A DNA stretch of 64,000 nt. Origin: Plumapathes pennacea. Taxonomy: Eukaryota > Cnidaria > Anthozoa > Antipatharia > Myriopathidae. The position numbers and the translations under genes are program-made. Positions 11,577 to 23,300 of this stretch are shown one piece after another. Numbering within the stretch: the stretch's first letter is position 1; every line of letters starts with the position of its first letter. The stretch is taken from NCBI GenBank assembly GCA_964036295.1, contig OZ038468.1, forward strand, positions 3,468,501 through 3,532,500, read 5' to 3'. The notes under the pieces were generated by a model, which was given only the letters and a program-made list of their open reading frames with translations, was not told the DNA's origin and searched no databases.

Positions 11577-13484
11577 GGGAACCAAAACAAGCTTAAAGTA
11601 AAAGGACAATTGTTCACAGATGAATTCACAAAAGTACAGCATGACATTAATCACATGGAGCAATATTTTGAATGACCTACACTCATGTTCAAAATTGTTG
11701 GGATGACTTCAAGTTTACCCCCTGCCCCCAATCAATGTTGGGTAGTTGAGCATGGTTCGGCATGAGCATGATTGTACATGCACATCCTCTGGAAAAAACA
11801 TAATGGGGACTTTAAGCACCAGGACTGGAACAGCAACAACAACATCCGTGAAAGATTAGAAATAATTGCAGAAGATAAAAGGAGCACATGAATATCTGAA
11901 ATTGATCTGATCTCGGGGTCATTGTGCGCTCGCATGCGACTTCAAATGCTTCTTGTTTTTATGTTGTTGTCAGGATGTGGACAACATCAAGAAATTACGG
12001 CAGTCGTTCTTCTCAGTAGGATATAATGCAATAAAACTTTGGTAAAATTGAAACTAATTCAGCAACCTAAGAATAGGCAAAGTTACTAAGACATAGGAAT
12101 ATGAAGGGATCTTTTTCCTGGTTCCTCGCATTACCGCCAATGCCCTAGTTTGCTTAAAGTCCCTTATCAAAGCACAGGGTTAAGATCTAGAGTTTTGAGC
12201 CAGGGCATATGGTGCTAGCCACCATGAAAATTTTGAGATTCTGTCTCCCAGAAATAGCATTTCCTGCAATTACAATGATTTTCAGAGCAAAAAAAGGAAA
12301 AACAGATAATTTTGATTTTATACGTACACATAATTATGCATAATTATTATGACCCATTCCACTTGATTGGTGGAATTATGATACATGACCAAATAACCCC
12401 AACTGGCAAAACAGTCACTAGTAATAGCATTATAGTAGACAAGGGAGCTGATGTGGCTGAGTGTCCAAAATCTTGATCGACTTTGAAATATTGTTTGAAT
12501 GCTCAACTGTTAAAACTCAAGCAAAAAAATCAGTCACTAAAAGTACAATAAGGAATTACTGGGTATGGACACAGGCTGGTTTTCCAGTTCAAAGGTGACA
12601 GTTGGATTTGGATTGACTGAGCTAAATGCTAAATTTGCATGGCACCGATAGCAGTAAAAAACATATCACTAACTTGTATTTCTGAGCAGAGTGCTAAAGA
12701 AGATTCCCCAAAATTTCATAATAGATCATAACTGCATTGATTAATTCCAGCCTTTTGTAGGGTTGGTAATAAACTAGACTGGAACCCCAAATGGAGGGGG
12801 GGACTCCTACATAAAAAAAAAAAAAAACAGGGATACAGTACTCGTCAGGAATTTCACTTGGAACCCTAAAAGATACTAAAATGGGTGTAGCTCCAGCTTA
12901 TTTTAACCTCTATTTTGACCTCTGGTCAACAAGGGTGATTTTTTGCATAAACACAGCTCCAATAGAGTGGTAAAGTGTGACATCATCATTTTGCAAACTT
13001 TTCCATTTAAACCTCAAAACCACATCATGCGATATACACAGCTGCTGAAAGAACGTGTGCAAAATTTCAAATCGCTAGCCCTACTGAAAGCGAAGATAGA
13101 GAAGTTTAAAGTTCGAGATAGTCTTAACTAAACTACTTAGCGTTGGTTCCAAATCAAAGGAACCAATACCAAATAAGAGGGTTTAGTATGGAGCAATTTG
13201 AACTTCAAAAGCCTATATCTCAGCTGTTTAATGCACTAAAAAGCCAATTTTTTTCTGTGTGAACTTTTTTCAGATAGGCCATTCCGAAGAATTGCGCAAA
13301 GTCCATCATTTCCGAAAAAATATTTTAATGACGTCATCACTTTACCACTCTATTGTTCTCGAATCTGAGTCGTGTATTAAAGCGAGAGCTAAAATGCAAA
13401 GTTTTTGTACTAGGCTTCATTTCTGTCAACAGAAGCAACAGGTATCTCGATGCACATAAAATATGTTCCTCTTGCCAACTCACC
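8596..13484 (-). CDS. Small type I membrane protein gene (3' end unresolved)
   Basis: I do not recognise a family with certainty. Coding exons in transcription order are 11,336-11,264, 10,637-10,291 and 8,733-8,596, with a leading exon ending at 13,484. Phases agree (24 codons plus 1 nt; 2 nt plus 115 codons; 46 codons). The product begins MAGFAQGSFTLMAVAVW, a good signal peptide, followed by a domain of about 115 residues starting VKLPPVYIAMEF with Cys at FCSLV and HLCGV. A membrane-near segment follows, then one TM helix (VWIGIGFVMAVIITFAVIHL). The last exon, carrying the cytoplasmic tail and stop, was not identified. The alpha/beta layout of the ectodomain is loosely SEA-like; a relationship to KIAA1549-type proteins is possible but unproven. 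Confidence 0.7.
8844..9187 (-). mobile_element. tRNA-derived SINE
   Basis: The minus strand begins GAGAGCCACGG and carries an A-box-like TGGCCGAGCGG and a B-box-like GTTCAATCC only about 25 nt apart, so the anticodon arm is missing. The far end has GCGCGATATAAATCCACC, like the GCGCTATATAAA tails of animal tRNA-SINEs. It lies in an intron of the membrane-protein gene, next to an (AAAAAC)n-type tract at 8,797-8,843. Confidence 0.55.
9533..9865. mobile_element. TIR element, TTAAAGGG family, copy 1
   Basis: Bounded by TTAAAGGGTCC at the left and GGACCCCTTTAA at the right. The interior (CTTCCATCCAACTCGTTTG and following) matches 21,434-21,684 in reverse orientation. No ORF, so non-autonomous. Confidence 0.75.
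9866..10290. other. Intron remainder, no feature seen
   Basis: Intron between the TM and ectodomain exons. A CCTCTGGAACCAGGGTA at about 9,988 resembles the TIR of the element at 16,521-16,820, suggesting a fragment. Confidence 0.4.
10291..10637 (-). CDS. Membrane protein exon: ectodomain
   Basis: 347 nt, acceptor TGTCCACAG, donor GTTAGT. It completes a split Ala codon and then encodes 115 residues, including FREEFAKELLEVQDGRVYTV and HAYEILHDYWKNRKMREIDE. Two cysteines are in positions that could pair. Confidence 0.75.
10638..11263. other. Intron with short imperfect tandem repeats
   Basis: 10,676-10,800 holds repeated GGTCGGTATGTGGTCGGT-like units (GT/GG-rich minisatellite), followed by a (GTT)n run near 10,914-10,932 and AT-rich sequence. 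No exon seen. Confidence 0.6.
11264..11337 (-). CDS. Membrane protein exon: start codon and signal peptide
   Basis: Acceptor TTCTATAG, then G and ATG at 11,336-11,334; donor CAG|GTACAG. It encodes 24 residues (MAGFAQGSFTLMAVAVWVTF then QFSS) plus one base of an Ala codon, consistent with a cleavable signal peptide. Confidence 0.75.
11338..13483. other. Intron 1 of the membrane-protein gene
   Basis: No further exon recognised. It contains a (GT)n microsatellite at about 11,541-11,571 and a short A run at about 12,813. Confidence 0.5.
11541..11571. repeat. (GT)n microsatellite
   Basis: Uninterrupted GT dinucleotides, about 15 units, in intron 1 of the membrane-protein gene. Confidence 0.95.
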
Positions 13485-13830
13485 CAACAACGATGCTCTG
13501 TCTGAACTGACATGAAGTTGTACGTATTGTGTTTGTCTTCAAGATATCAAAAGTTCTCCCAAATATCTTAATATTTCTTCGAGTGTGAGTTGCATATTCA
13601 AACACCTGACTTATCACGGTACGGTGATCCATGCATACTGTCCTCTGTATTCGCACTTCTGGCACAAAGACATTGCACACGATAGGTCCACGACCGATCC
13701 GCCATGTTTGTAATGCAACAGGCTCTCTCGCTTTCTTATAACGCATTAGGACTGGGAACAACAAAGCCAAAAAAGGGAATCACCCTTTTGTTGTTAACGC
13801 TTTCATGAATTTAGTGGCCATTTTGGAACT
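13484..13830 (-). other. Leading exon (probable 5' UTR) and promoter-proximal region
   Basis: The donor TGTTGG|GTGAGT at 13,484-13,478 pairs in context with the exon at 11,337. An ATGGCGGATCGG near 13,709 starts a 36-codon upstream ORF. A second frame from ATG CGT TAT near 13,747 stays open through the splice into the MAGF start, so a longer N-terminus is formally possible. I prefer UTR because MAGF starts a signal peptide. The upper end of the exon is a guess. Confidence 0.45.
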
Positions 13831-16009
13831 TCTGTAAACCGAATTAACACGAAATATGAAATACGGCGATTAAAATATTCCAAGTTCCCCCGACGGAAAA
13901 CCGTTTCCCCCGAGCTGTGTCTATTTGTAAAAAATGCAAAGAATTCGGATTGTCGACGACTGAGAACCAAGAAGCAATGAAATAATATAATTGATTAGTG
14001 CAACAATTGTGGAGAAAAACATATGGAGGACAAACAAGCAAGACTTTATAAATCGATAGACAGTGTGAAACATTAGCGCTGACAAGATGTCATGGGTCAA
14101 ACAAAAAATATATCATATTCTTGAAAACAAAGAAAAAAGAGTTTTCCTTTTCTACTTCTAGTCTTTTAGAACTAAGTCCATCACAACTGCACTGATCCAT
14201 TTTCTGAACGAAGAAAGAAGATCGAAATTTATACTTTGGTCCGAGTTTGAATTGCCCAGACGAAAATAGCCTGAGTGACAACTTGTCGCTTCTCGCATAG
14301 AAACGTCAATCAAAATAATATATGGACCTGCATTACTTATGGCGCCATAAGTCGCACCCATCACCATGACATCTGACAACTTGTCAAAGAATTGAGCTGT
14401 CAATATATAGATATAGAATTTCAAACAAGTAGCAGCCTATCTCTTGCAATTTTTTGCGAGTCGAGCTACAGTTTCCACACACAAAAAATGCCAACAGTAA
14501 ACCACAGGAAGCCCAAATAGATGTGAATTCAGTCACGTAAGGTAAAAATGTTAGGGAAAATGAACTGAAATACAATACAATAATACTGGATTGCCGTGCT
14601 TCGCTTAGGCGTGTTCTGCTGAAACTGAAAGGAAAGTTCCCGGTTTTATGTAGTTTTCAGGGACTTCCCTCCTCGCTCCTACCCTTTCAAACAGTCCAGC
14701 TCAAATCCCTTATTCGAGATGCGTTGCGTTTTCATTTTGAAGTGAAAACGCAACAAAATGTTTTGTGCATTTGAAAAATGAAAACATTCGTGTGTTGATG
14801 GCTCGGATCTGTTAACATTTGGTGCGTCGGACGATAAAATTCGCCGGGGGGTTCCTGCTTGGTTTGCCTTCCACGTCATTGCAGTTGCAATACTCCCATG
14901 GTTTCTGCTTCTCATAGCTTGTCGCTCTCGCGGGAGCCATATAAAAGCCTATGTAAATTATCCATGCTATTCATTTTAATACCACGTTGAGTGGGGCTCC
15001 CTCTAGGGCTGTGTATATTTTAATAGACGGATTGGCAACTTTGGCTTGCTTTCCTGCTGTACACTCAGCATGTGAACTCGGTGAGCTTACCTTGTCTCGG
15101 GCTGTGGCTTGTACTTGCAAGAAAGAGCTGAAGGAGTGCAGCTGTCGGATAAAGCGACTGACGACGGACTGACCTCTGACCCGTCGGTGCTAAAAACAGC
15201 ATCTCATTAGCATGTATTTATTGTTGCTGGTTGTCTGGTTGACTCTTGAAATTAATGATAGCGCCTTGGGTAAATACAGCTCTGGGTAAGCTTGACATCT
15301 TTTACACTTTGGAACAGTAAGAAAAGCTTAAAATTAATCCGTCGCAGATACCAGAGTAGAGGAACTAGCCTGCATAGCGGCTTTCTCAGGGGAGGGGAGG
15401 GGAGGGGGTCCGATCCTGTCCGAGCGCGAACGCCGGGAGGGGGTATGGGAAGGAGAAGACTGGGTACTCATCCACCTACCCCTCCCCCAAAATTAACGAC
15501 GCCGGGGAATTGCTTTTTCCGTTTTTTTTTTTTTTCAGAAAAAGAGAGAAGAATGTGTGGCTATTCTGCTCTATTCTCCTGGAATAATTTCTTGAAGTCT
15601 CTTTTGCACTAACATTGACTTTTTAAATTTGTTCTAAAGAAGGTCTAACTCAAATATTTCTACCATCTATTCTCGGCTTCAACGTTTCCGACATCTGCTG
15701 TTAACGCTAAAGATGATCGCGGAATTATTATAAATATATTTTTAGCATCAGACGATTGTTAGTTGATAGCTAGCAAGAGTGTTTCAGGTGGTTGCATAAG
15801 GATTCATCCCCCCCCCCCCCCCCCCCCCCATCTCCCCTCCCCCCGGGGATCCAAACAAAAGGACATGTGTGTAGTAAGTAATGGTTGCCTTTAATAAAGC
15901 AACATCTCAATATCGCGTTTACTTATAAGAAGCGATAATAAGCAATAGCATCGCTATAAGATACTTCTTGGTATGATTAGTTATAAGTGAGTTAGCTACT
16001 GTATGGGTA
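13831..16009. other. Intergenic region, no gene recognised
   Basis: Between the upstream end of the small membrane-protein gene and the 3' end of the receptor gene. ORFs here are short and lack domain or splice support. It contains G-rich and T-rich tracts at 15,390-15,535 and a 22-base C run at 15,808-15,829. Confidence 0.5.
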
Positions 16010-16213
16010 TTAACCCTTTGACTCCCAAGAGTGATCAACTTCAATTTTCTCCTTCAGTTTCTCACCAGAAATATATCATACAGTAAGGAGAACTTGGCTT
16101 TTGATAGCGCGCTCAACTGCTTAAACGATCAATTTTCACTATATCGCGGCATACATTTTCTCCTTAAAAGGTTTAGAGATTCTGTATTTTGAGCTTGGGG
16201 GTAAAAAGGTTAA
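16010..16213 (+). mobile_element. ~205-bp TIR MITE, copy 1
   Basis: Starts TTAACCCTTTGACTCCCAAG and ends near GGGGGTAAAAAGGTTAA, the inverted form. The interior includes AGTGATCAACTTCAATTTTC and GGAGAACTTGGCTTTTGATA. The same sequence recurs at 18,086, 29,403, 55,821, 57,505 (reversed), 61,811 and 63,371. No ORF. Confidence 0.9.
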
Positions 16214-16520
16214 AGGAAAAAAGTAACACTTATACAATGTAGACAAAGACTATGACTCAAAGTTTCATGCCGATCACATCCACAAATATTCGGTTAATCA
16301 TTAACATTTGTACTTAATTTGAAAGTTGAGTTTGAACACTATACTCCATGTGTTATATTATTCTATTATTTGTTGATAATAGTTTGATCATACATTAATC
16401 AACTTTAAAACAACAACGCCAAAACGTGTAACCACGAAAAAGTTATAACCAAAGCAGTGTAAGCCATAAATCAAACTTTTGGAACCTTTTCAGATCACCT
16501 TTTCAGATCAGGTGATTGCG

Positions 16521-16820
16521 TACCCTGGTTCCAGAGATCCATATATTACTTCTTCAAGAGTTTCCCGACAAGAATTACGAAGCGAACAGCAAGGACTTCT
16601 GGGCGCGCAAGGTAAGGAACCTCACTTCCATGTGTTCAGCTGAACTTCGTCGCTGACTGGTCAATGTTTGACAAAACACAATGACGATCGAACTGGCATG
16701 GAAGTGAGATTGCTACCTGGCACGCCCAGAGCTTTCCTCGCCACCGATCGCCTTTGGTACTCTCTACCGAGCCTTCTCCGCTCTTCATTGGCAAGCGGGG
16801 GACCTCTGGAACCAGAGTAG
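16521..16820. mobile_element. ~300-bp TIR element with CTGGTTCCAGAG ends
   Basis: Left end TACCCTGGTTCCAGAGATCC, right end GACCTCTGGAACCAGAGTA, inverted to each other. No coding capacity. A fragment end recurs near 9,988. Confidence 0.65.
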
Positions 16821-16840
16821 TGATTGTGCGGTCGATAAAC

Positions 16841-17180
16841 GTTTTTACCACAACACACTAGTTTCTCGCTCTCTGATTGGCCGATTTACCGTGGTAAATA
16901 AGAGTCCAGACAACGATGCTGACGCCAGCATGTCACGTTTTGCAGCGAAATACAACGAAACTTTCCTGTATATTTCTAAATGTTGTGGTAAAAAACAAAT
17001 TTCCACTGGTTTGCCGTGGTGTGGACTCTTATTTACCACGATTTACGTCATCACATGGTCAAAATTAGTTGCGGACTCACTCGGCGAAGCGCCTCGTGAG
17101 TCCACAACATTTTGACCATGCGATGACGTAAATCGTGGTAAATAAGAGTCCACACCTCGGCAAACCAGTGGAAATTTATT
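16841..17180 (+). mobile_element. Foldback element, copy C
   Basis: Third copy of the element at 7,566-7,910, same orientation as copy A. It ends at about 17,180, within 150 bp of the receptor gene's last exon, so it may sit in that gene's 3' UTR. Confidence 0.85.
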
Positions 17181-17322
17181 AAATTTCCACGGTGGCTTAG
17201 CAGGGTTCTATTACACTGAAACCTAAAACAATAAAATAATGCGTAAAACAGCACGCAACACAAGCTATGTATTAGTATGTCTTGTGCCAAACTTCAACAA
17301 GTGTCTCTTCAGTGCCATCCTT

Positions 17323-17328
17323 TTAACC
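17323..17328 (-). CDS. Receptor exon 13: final codon and stop
   Basis: After TTCTACAG the phase-0 reading is GGT TAA, ending the protein just past the PTP domain. An AATAAA lies about 150 bp downstream (minus strand, near 17,176). The exon is assigned from a splice signal only, so it is the weakest part of the model. Confidence 0.5.
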   Translation of the reverse strand, partial: G

Positions 17329-20300
17329 CTGTAGAATTATAAAAAAAGCTGATTAGTTATCTTCTTCTTGTCTTCTTGTTCCAGAAAAATCCAACGTTAA
17401 AAACAAATCGTTACTTCGATAGGACACAAATATAAAGTCGTCTCTTATGGAATGTATAAAACAATTGTGTTGTTGCTTTAGTTTTGCGTTTGGTATAGTT
17501 TCAGTGGATTTGTGGTGATTGGCCACATTCCTGGCCAATCAGGAACTAAACAAAATTCGCTTCCAGTTTAGTCACTCAAGCAATCAAGTGGTGACAGCGT
17601 TTTACTTTATCTCTTCAATTCTTTAAGGTAAAACCTACTGCAAATTTCTTTGCCTCGAGGCTAGTTGAAAGCAAATTTCTAGTCTGTATCAGTATGGTTG
17701 GTGTTGCAGTAACGATTAAATTGTTTTCCAAACTCAATCGAAGATGAAACCGAGCGCAAGTTACTTTGGCTTGTGGTTGGTCGAAAGTATTTTCTTACAA
17801 CCTCTATGATTGGTGCTGGTTTTCTGACGTCAATCAAAAGCCACTCAATTTTAAGCTGTCAGTGCAACGATAAGATTTGTCACTCATGAGTACTAAGAAT
17901 AATTAATACCTCATCCTCGTCGTAGTTGACAGTGTACTCATAGAGAGCCTGCATGTGAAATTCAACACAAAGATTAATGAGTTAGGAAACAAACGTTTGA
18001 ATCTCTGAAAATATTTCCCAGGGGGGAGAAGAGAAGGGAATGTTAGGATCAGATGGCGAATAAGTCGAGTGAAGACATTGTAACATTAACCCTTTTATTC
18101 CCAAGAGTGATCAACTTCAATTTTCTCCTTCAGTTTTCTCTCCAGAAATATATATTATAGTAAGGAGAACTTGGCTTTTGATAGCTTGCTCATATTACAG
18201 CAGATTGAACTATCAATTCTCACTACATCACTCACATATTTCTCACCTAAAAGGTTGAGAGAATATTCATTTTAATCTTGGGAGTAAAAGGGTTAATCCG
18301 TAAACCCACAACACAAAGGTGCAAAATAAGAAATGAAACTGAGTCCACTGTGGTTTAGGAAACTGTGTTCCTTTAACCCCTTTTATGAGATTAATCATGT
18401 TAAAGTTTTCCTTTCAGTTTCTCATCTGATGACATCTGATTCAGGTATCAATTCTCACTACTCAATTATTACTCATAACAGTAGTTAATAATAGGAAAGT
18501 GGCTGAAATTATCGATTGCAATTATATAGAGGGACTAGCATGGGAGTGAGGCTGTGGGCCTCCCCGCACATATTTCAAGGGTTTATACTCCATGTAAATT
18601 TCACTTTCGCTTCGTTCAGTCAGCTTGTTTTTAAAGAGCTTTTTTCGAAACCTCACTAGTATTTCCCGCTAAGTATATCATACGTGGTACACCAGGTGAA
18701 CTTGCGAGAATAAGTCAAGTTGGAGAAAGTCTTACCTGGTAGATGAAGTTATAATAGTCACGTGTTGCGATGATTCCTTTGCGATCATGACGCAATTTCT
18801 TCGCCACTTCAAATACATCAACAACGGAGGTCTTGCTCTCCTGATGGCTCCTTATACCGATGTCCAGAGCAATATAAACACCGCTAAAGCCTTGACCGGT
18901 ACTAAAGTAGGGGAAAAAAAACAGTGCAAATGGCTATCTTCGTACTCAGGTTCTTTTCCCTGCCCCGCCCCCCTGGCGGGTGGAGTAGGAAAAAGAGCCT
19001 AGGAACGAGAATATGCAAATGACGTGTGGCTCGCAATGTCTGCAGGTTTCCAAAAATCCGTGAACAAAACATACATAGCGATAAAAACTTTGTTTGAAGT
19101 AATCTTACTTGCAATTGACAATGATTGGCGCTTTGTTTTCTTCGGTTTTCTTAGCAACTTTCCTTGCCGCCATGACGAACGCAACGAACTGCCCGACATT
19201 AGGAACCGCGCCTCGGCCCTTCCACGATGTGAAGTGAAAGTGTGTCACCTCACGAGCAGCTCCAGGCTGTTGTTGGAACGAAACGACAGAAGTTAGTTTG
19301 ACCAGGTGTGAAACTAGTTTGACCGTGTGAAACTAGTTTGACAAGTTTGACTAGGTGTGAAACTAGTTTGACTGGGTGTGAAACCAGCTTGACTGGGTGT
19401 GAAACTAGTTTGACTGGGTGCAGTTTGCCTGGGTGTGAAACAAGTTTGACTAGTTTGACTGGGTGTGAAATTTCAAACAAAGCAAAATTAGAGAAGGTGG
19501 AGGAGTAAGAGGAGGAACAAATTGAGACGAAGCCTTGCCTTGCCGCCACCGACAGCCAGAGTCGTGATGACGTAGTCAGCAGTTGTCGTGACGGTTTTTA
19601 CAGTGACGTCGACGCTTCCGAACTTATTCGTGTTCCCTTCGCCGCTCGGAAGGTACGCTGGAAAGTCTTTCTATAATTACGAGAAAATTTAATCTTAGAG
19701 AAACACTCCTTTTGTCCAATATACCAAATATCTAAGTACACAATACTTAAAACAACTAATGTTTCGAGAAGTACAATAGAACATACCACAACTACCAGAA
19801 TCCTTTGAGGCAAGCATTTGTATTCAGTATTAATTTCTTTTGTGAGAAGGCGCTTGTGCAAGACGCAAATCTATTTTACGAAGACTCCAGCAAGGGGCAT
19901 TCTGGTAGTTTTAGTCAAATTACGTCATCATGCAAATGTCCTATTTGCCAGCAGGGGCTCGCGAGCGGACAGTGTTGGGTCACATGTCACGATTCCACCA
20001 ATCACGCGTAAGAGGAAACTATATTCCAAGGAGTTCTTTCTTTCGCATTTTCTATTCTTTCCCTACTGCCTCTCCGCCTCTTGGTTCTCCGAGGATGGAA
20101 ATCTACATCAACTGAAGGACAATAAAACCCGTCAATCAAGTCATGTTTACTTACTGGTTTATCCTTCTCCTCGTCATTCACCATAACGAGGACGGTTGAC
20201 TTTTGTTCCCACACCATGCGCCAGTAATCATCAATAGACTCTTGCACGGGATGCTGGGTAGCGATGTAGAACGGTTGCCCTTTGTGATCCTGTTGAGAAT

Positions 20301-23300
20301 ATTACACGATCAGGAATCGAAGGAAAATAAGTATAATACTTTTCCCTCTCAAGATTCCCCACAATACATCACTTGTGCATTATTTTTCACTATGCGGTAC
20401 TCGCTCACTGATTGATTGAATCTACCTTTCTTTCTCGCACACACACTTAGTAACTTACTTCTTCGCTTATTCATCTACTAAGTAACTCATTCAGCCACTC
20501 ACAGGCTTAATCAATCACTTACTCACACATACCGTTATTCATTTGCTTACACAACTTACAAACCTTGACAGTCAGTTAGTAACTCATTCAGCCATTCACA
20601 GGCTTAATCATTCACTCACTCACTCACTCACACATACCGTTATTCATTTGCTTACACAACTTACAAACCTTATCAGTCAGTTAGTAACTCATTCAGCCAT
20701 TCACAGGCTTAATCACTCACTCACACATACAATTATTCATTTGCTTACACAACTTACAAACCTTGACAGTCAGCTAGTAACTCGTTCAGCCATTCACAGG
20801 CTTAATCACTCACTCACACATACAATTATTCATTTGCTTACACAACTTACAAACCTTGACAGTCAGTTAGTAACTCGTTCAGCCACTCACAGGCTTAATC
20901 ACTCACTCACACATACAATTATTCATTTGCTTACACAACTTACAAACCTTGACAGTCAGTAACTCATTCAGCCATTCACAGGCTTAATCACTCACTCACT
21001 CACTCACTCACTCACACATACCGTTATTCATTTGCTTACACAACTTACAAACCTTACAATCAGTTAGTAACTCATTCAGCCATTCACAGGCTTAATCACT
21101 CACTCACTCACTCACTCACTCACTCACACATACCGTTATTCATTTGCTTACACAACTTACAAACCTTGACAATCAGTTAGTAACTCATTCAGCCACTCAC
21201 AGGCTTAATCACTCACTCACTCACTCACTCACTCACACATACAGTTATTCACTTGCTTACACAACTTACTAATCCACACAGTCAACGACTTGTGCACACC
21301 ACAGTCTACTCACTCACTTACAAACCTTAACAGTCAGTTAGTCACTCAATCAGCCACTAAAACACCCAGTCACTCGATTCAACTACCAAGAAAGGATTAG
21401 ACAATCGCATTGCACCAATCTTTTGCTTTGAATTTAAAGGGGCCTTCTCAGCCTTTTCAATGTTTTTGTTTACATCTGGAAAATCCAAGGTTGAATTTGG
21501 TTCGCAACATGAAAGAACGTAATTAATCAAAAGAAAAATAGGTTAGTATCACTTCTAGATCAAAAGAAACTAATTTTCTCCCCAAACGAGTCGGATGGAA
21601 GTAGATTACTATTCATATTTCGACTATCGGGCGCCCCAAAAATGACGGAACCAAAGATTTCGACACGCAAAGGACTGTGGTTGGTCCAAAGTCCATTGAG
21701 AGGCACAACTCACCCGCATCAGGTTCGCGTTGATGTAGTCTGGGCTCGTGGAAAGCTTGACTCGTGTTTTGGGCTCTGAAAAAAGAAAAGAAAAAAACAC
21801 GCACATTTAAAACCAGAAGTCTCACTTCACCTATGCTTATACAGGTACGGACGTATATTTAGTAAGAAAAATGTGCAGGGTGAAAATAGACTGGGGAAGA
21901 AAGCATGTACCAGTGTGACAAAGAAACCGAAGAATTTAACCGAAAAACTTAAAGCAACCTAAAATAGAGGAAATAGAGGGAACTTGAGGAAATGGAAACA
22001 AGTAAAATAGTGGCTGGTATCACTTAGGTATTTCGATATTTGGTTATTACTGAATTGACTACACTGACTCTATTACAGTACGACTTTCTTCGGCACGGAA
22101 CTTGTCCGAGATCCGCGAAAATTTGTTCCCCACAGATAAGTCTAAAATCCAAATTCACGAAAAATATTTCCCACGAAAGGCAAAATCGGCAATCCGCGAA
22201 ATTAAACCCTTGCGAAAATTTCATGCCACACGATAAATGAATACTACAACTAACCAGGAAGAATATATGGGCTTCGGTTCTTGTTCTCGGTGCTTGCTGG
22301 GTAAGTTCCTTCCTCTGGCATTTCCTGGTTCAGGTTCTGTGGGAGAACACATTGACCGTTTGTAAACAATGTTACCAAATTAGAATATAAAAAAAAAAAC
22401 TTTTGTAGAAAGGTAGTTGTAATTTTCTTTTTTCATTTTTGTTGGGCGCCAATGACAGCAGATTTGTCAATTTGCATCCGCTCCTTGTCTCGCATCCGCT
22501 CTGACGCGTCAGTCCCCGCCTTTAAAATCAATAGTTTTATATGACATAAAAGAACTATAAAAAGAAGCCGTAATCTCTACTCCCGTTTCAGCTTACAATT
22601 TACCCCCACCCCTCCCCCGAGAGAGCCCGCGGAAATACGTTAATTCTTGACGTCACTTCCGTTGGTCAGCGTCCGGCATTCCTATGTAACTCGCTCTAAT
22701 CGAGATTTACATCGTGTGCATGCATCGTTTTTCTTGTGTACAACTATGTTATAGAAAATACTCCGAGCCTAATAATATTGAGTGTCTTGGCTAGCGTTAC
22801 ACTGAACCGCAAGGTGGAACTTGAATTCACAATTTTTGTGCAATGACCGCTGACTAAGAATTAAAATGACCGCACGGGCGAAAAACGTATTCCGCGTTAT
22901 CACGTGACTTGTACTTACCTTGAACTCCGTATCCTTCTTCTTCTCATTTTTGTTCCTGAGCGCCAAGGCAACAATCCCGACTGTGGCGGTCTTGTGGGTC
23001 AGTGGATCCACCTCCTCGTCCGTCGAATGCGCAGATGACCTCCTCCTTCCCCGGTCCGCGTGGCGTGGTGCCAGCGGACTTGAGGGCTTCGAGCCACTTC
23101 CTCGGCCGTCGGAATCACCGAGGCTTGACGAACCCCGCCGAGCATTTGCGGGAGTTGAGGGCGAAGATCCTGGTTTGGAACTAGAACCCGAGGCAGGACT
23201 GGTAACTATGACAGGCGCCATCAATCCACCGACTCCACCTGGCCCGCTTCCACTTCCGCTTCCTGTACCATCCCCACTCCCGCCAGCACTTCCGTTTCCT

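Larger units (their letters stand above)
17949..18735. other. Receptor intron 11 with two MITE copies
   Basis: Contains the full ~205-bp MITE at 18,086-18,296 and a decayed copy at about 18,372-18,475. Nothing else seen. Confidence 0.6.
20290..21713. other. Receptor intron 7 with minisatellite and TIR element
   Basis: Filled by the 20,460-21,330 tandem repeat and the TIR element at 21,434-21,684 (listed separately). No exon seen. Confidence 0.6.

Noticed and set aside
13480..13770. 96-codon minus-strand ORF as a separate gene
   Set aside because: The first codon is TTG and the stretch ends at a splice donor joined to the signal-peptide exon. It is treated as the leading exon of that gene.
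16636..17290. Several short ORFs on both strands
   Set aside because: They lie in the TIR element and foldback copy C. Similar ORFs appear in copies A and B, so they are element sequence rather than genes.
20543..20962. 139-codon plus-strand ORF with repeated HSLTHT
   Set aside because: It is a minisatellite translated by chance, inside an intron of the minus-strand receptor gene.
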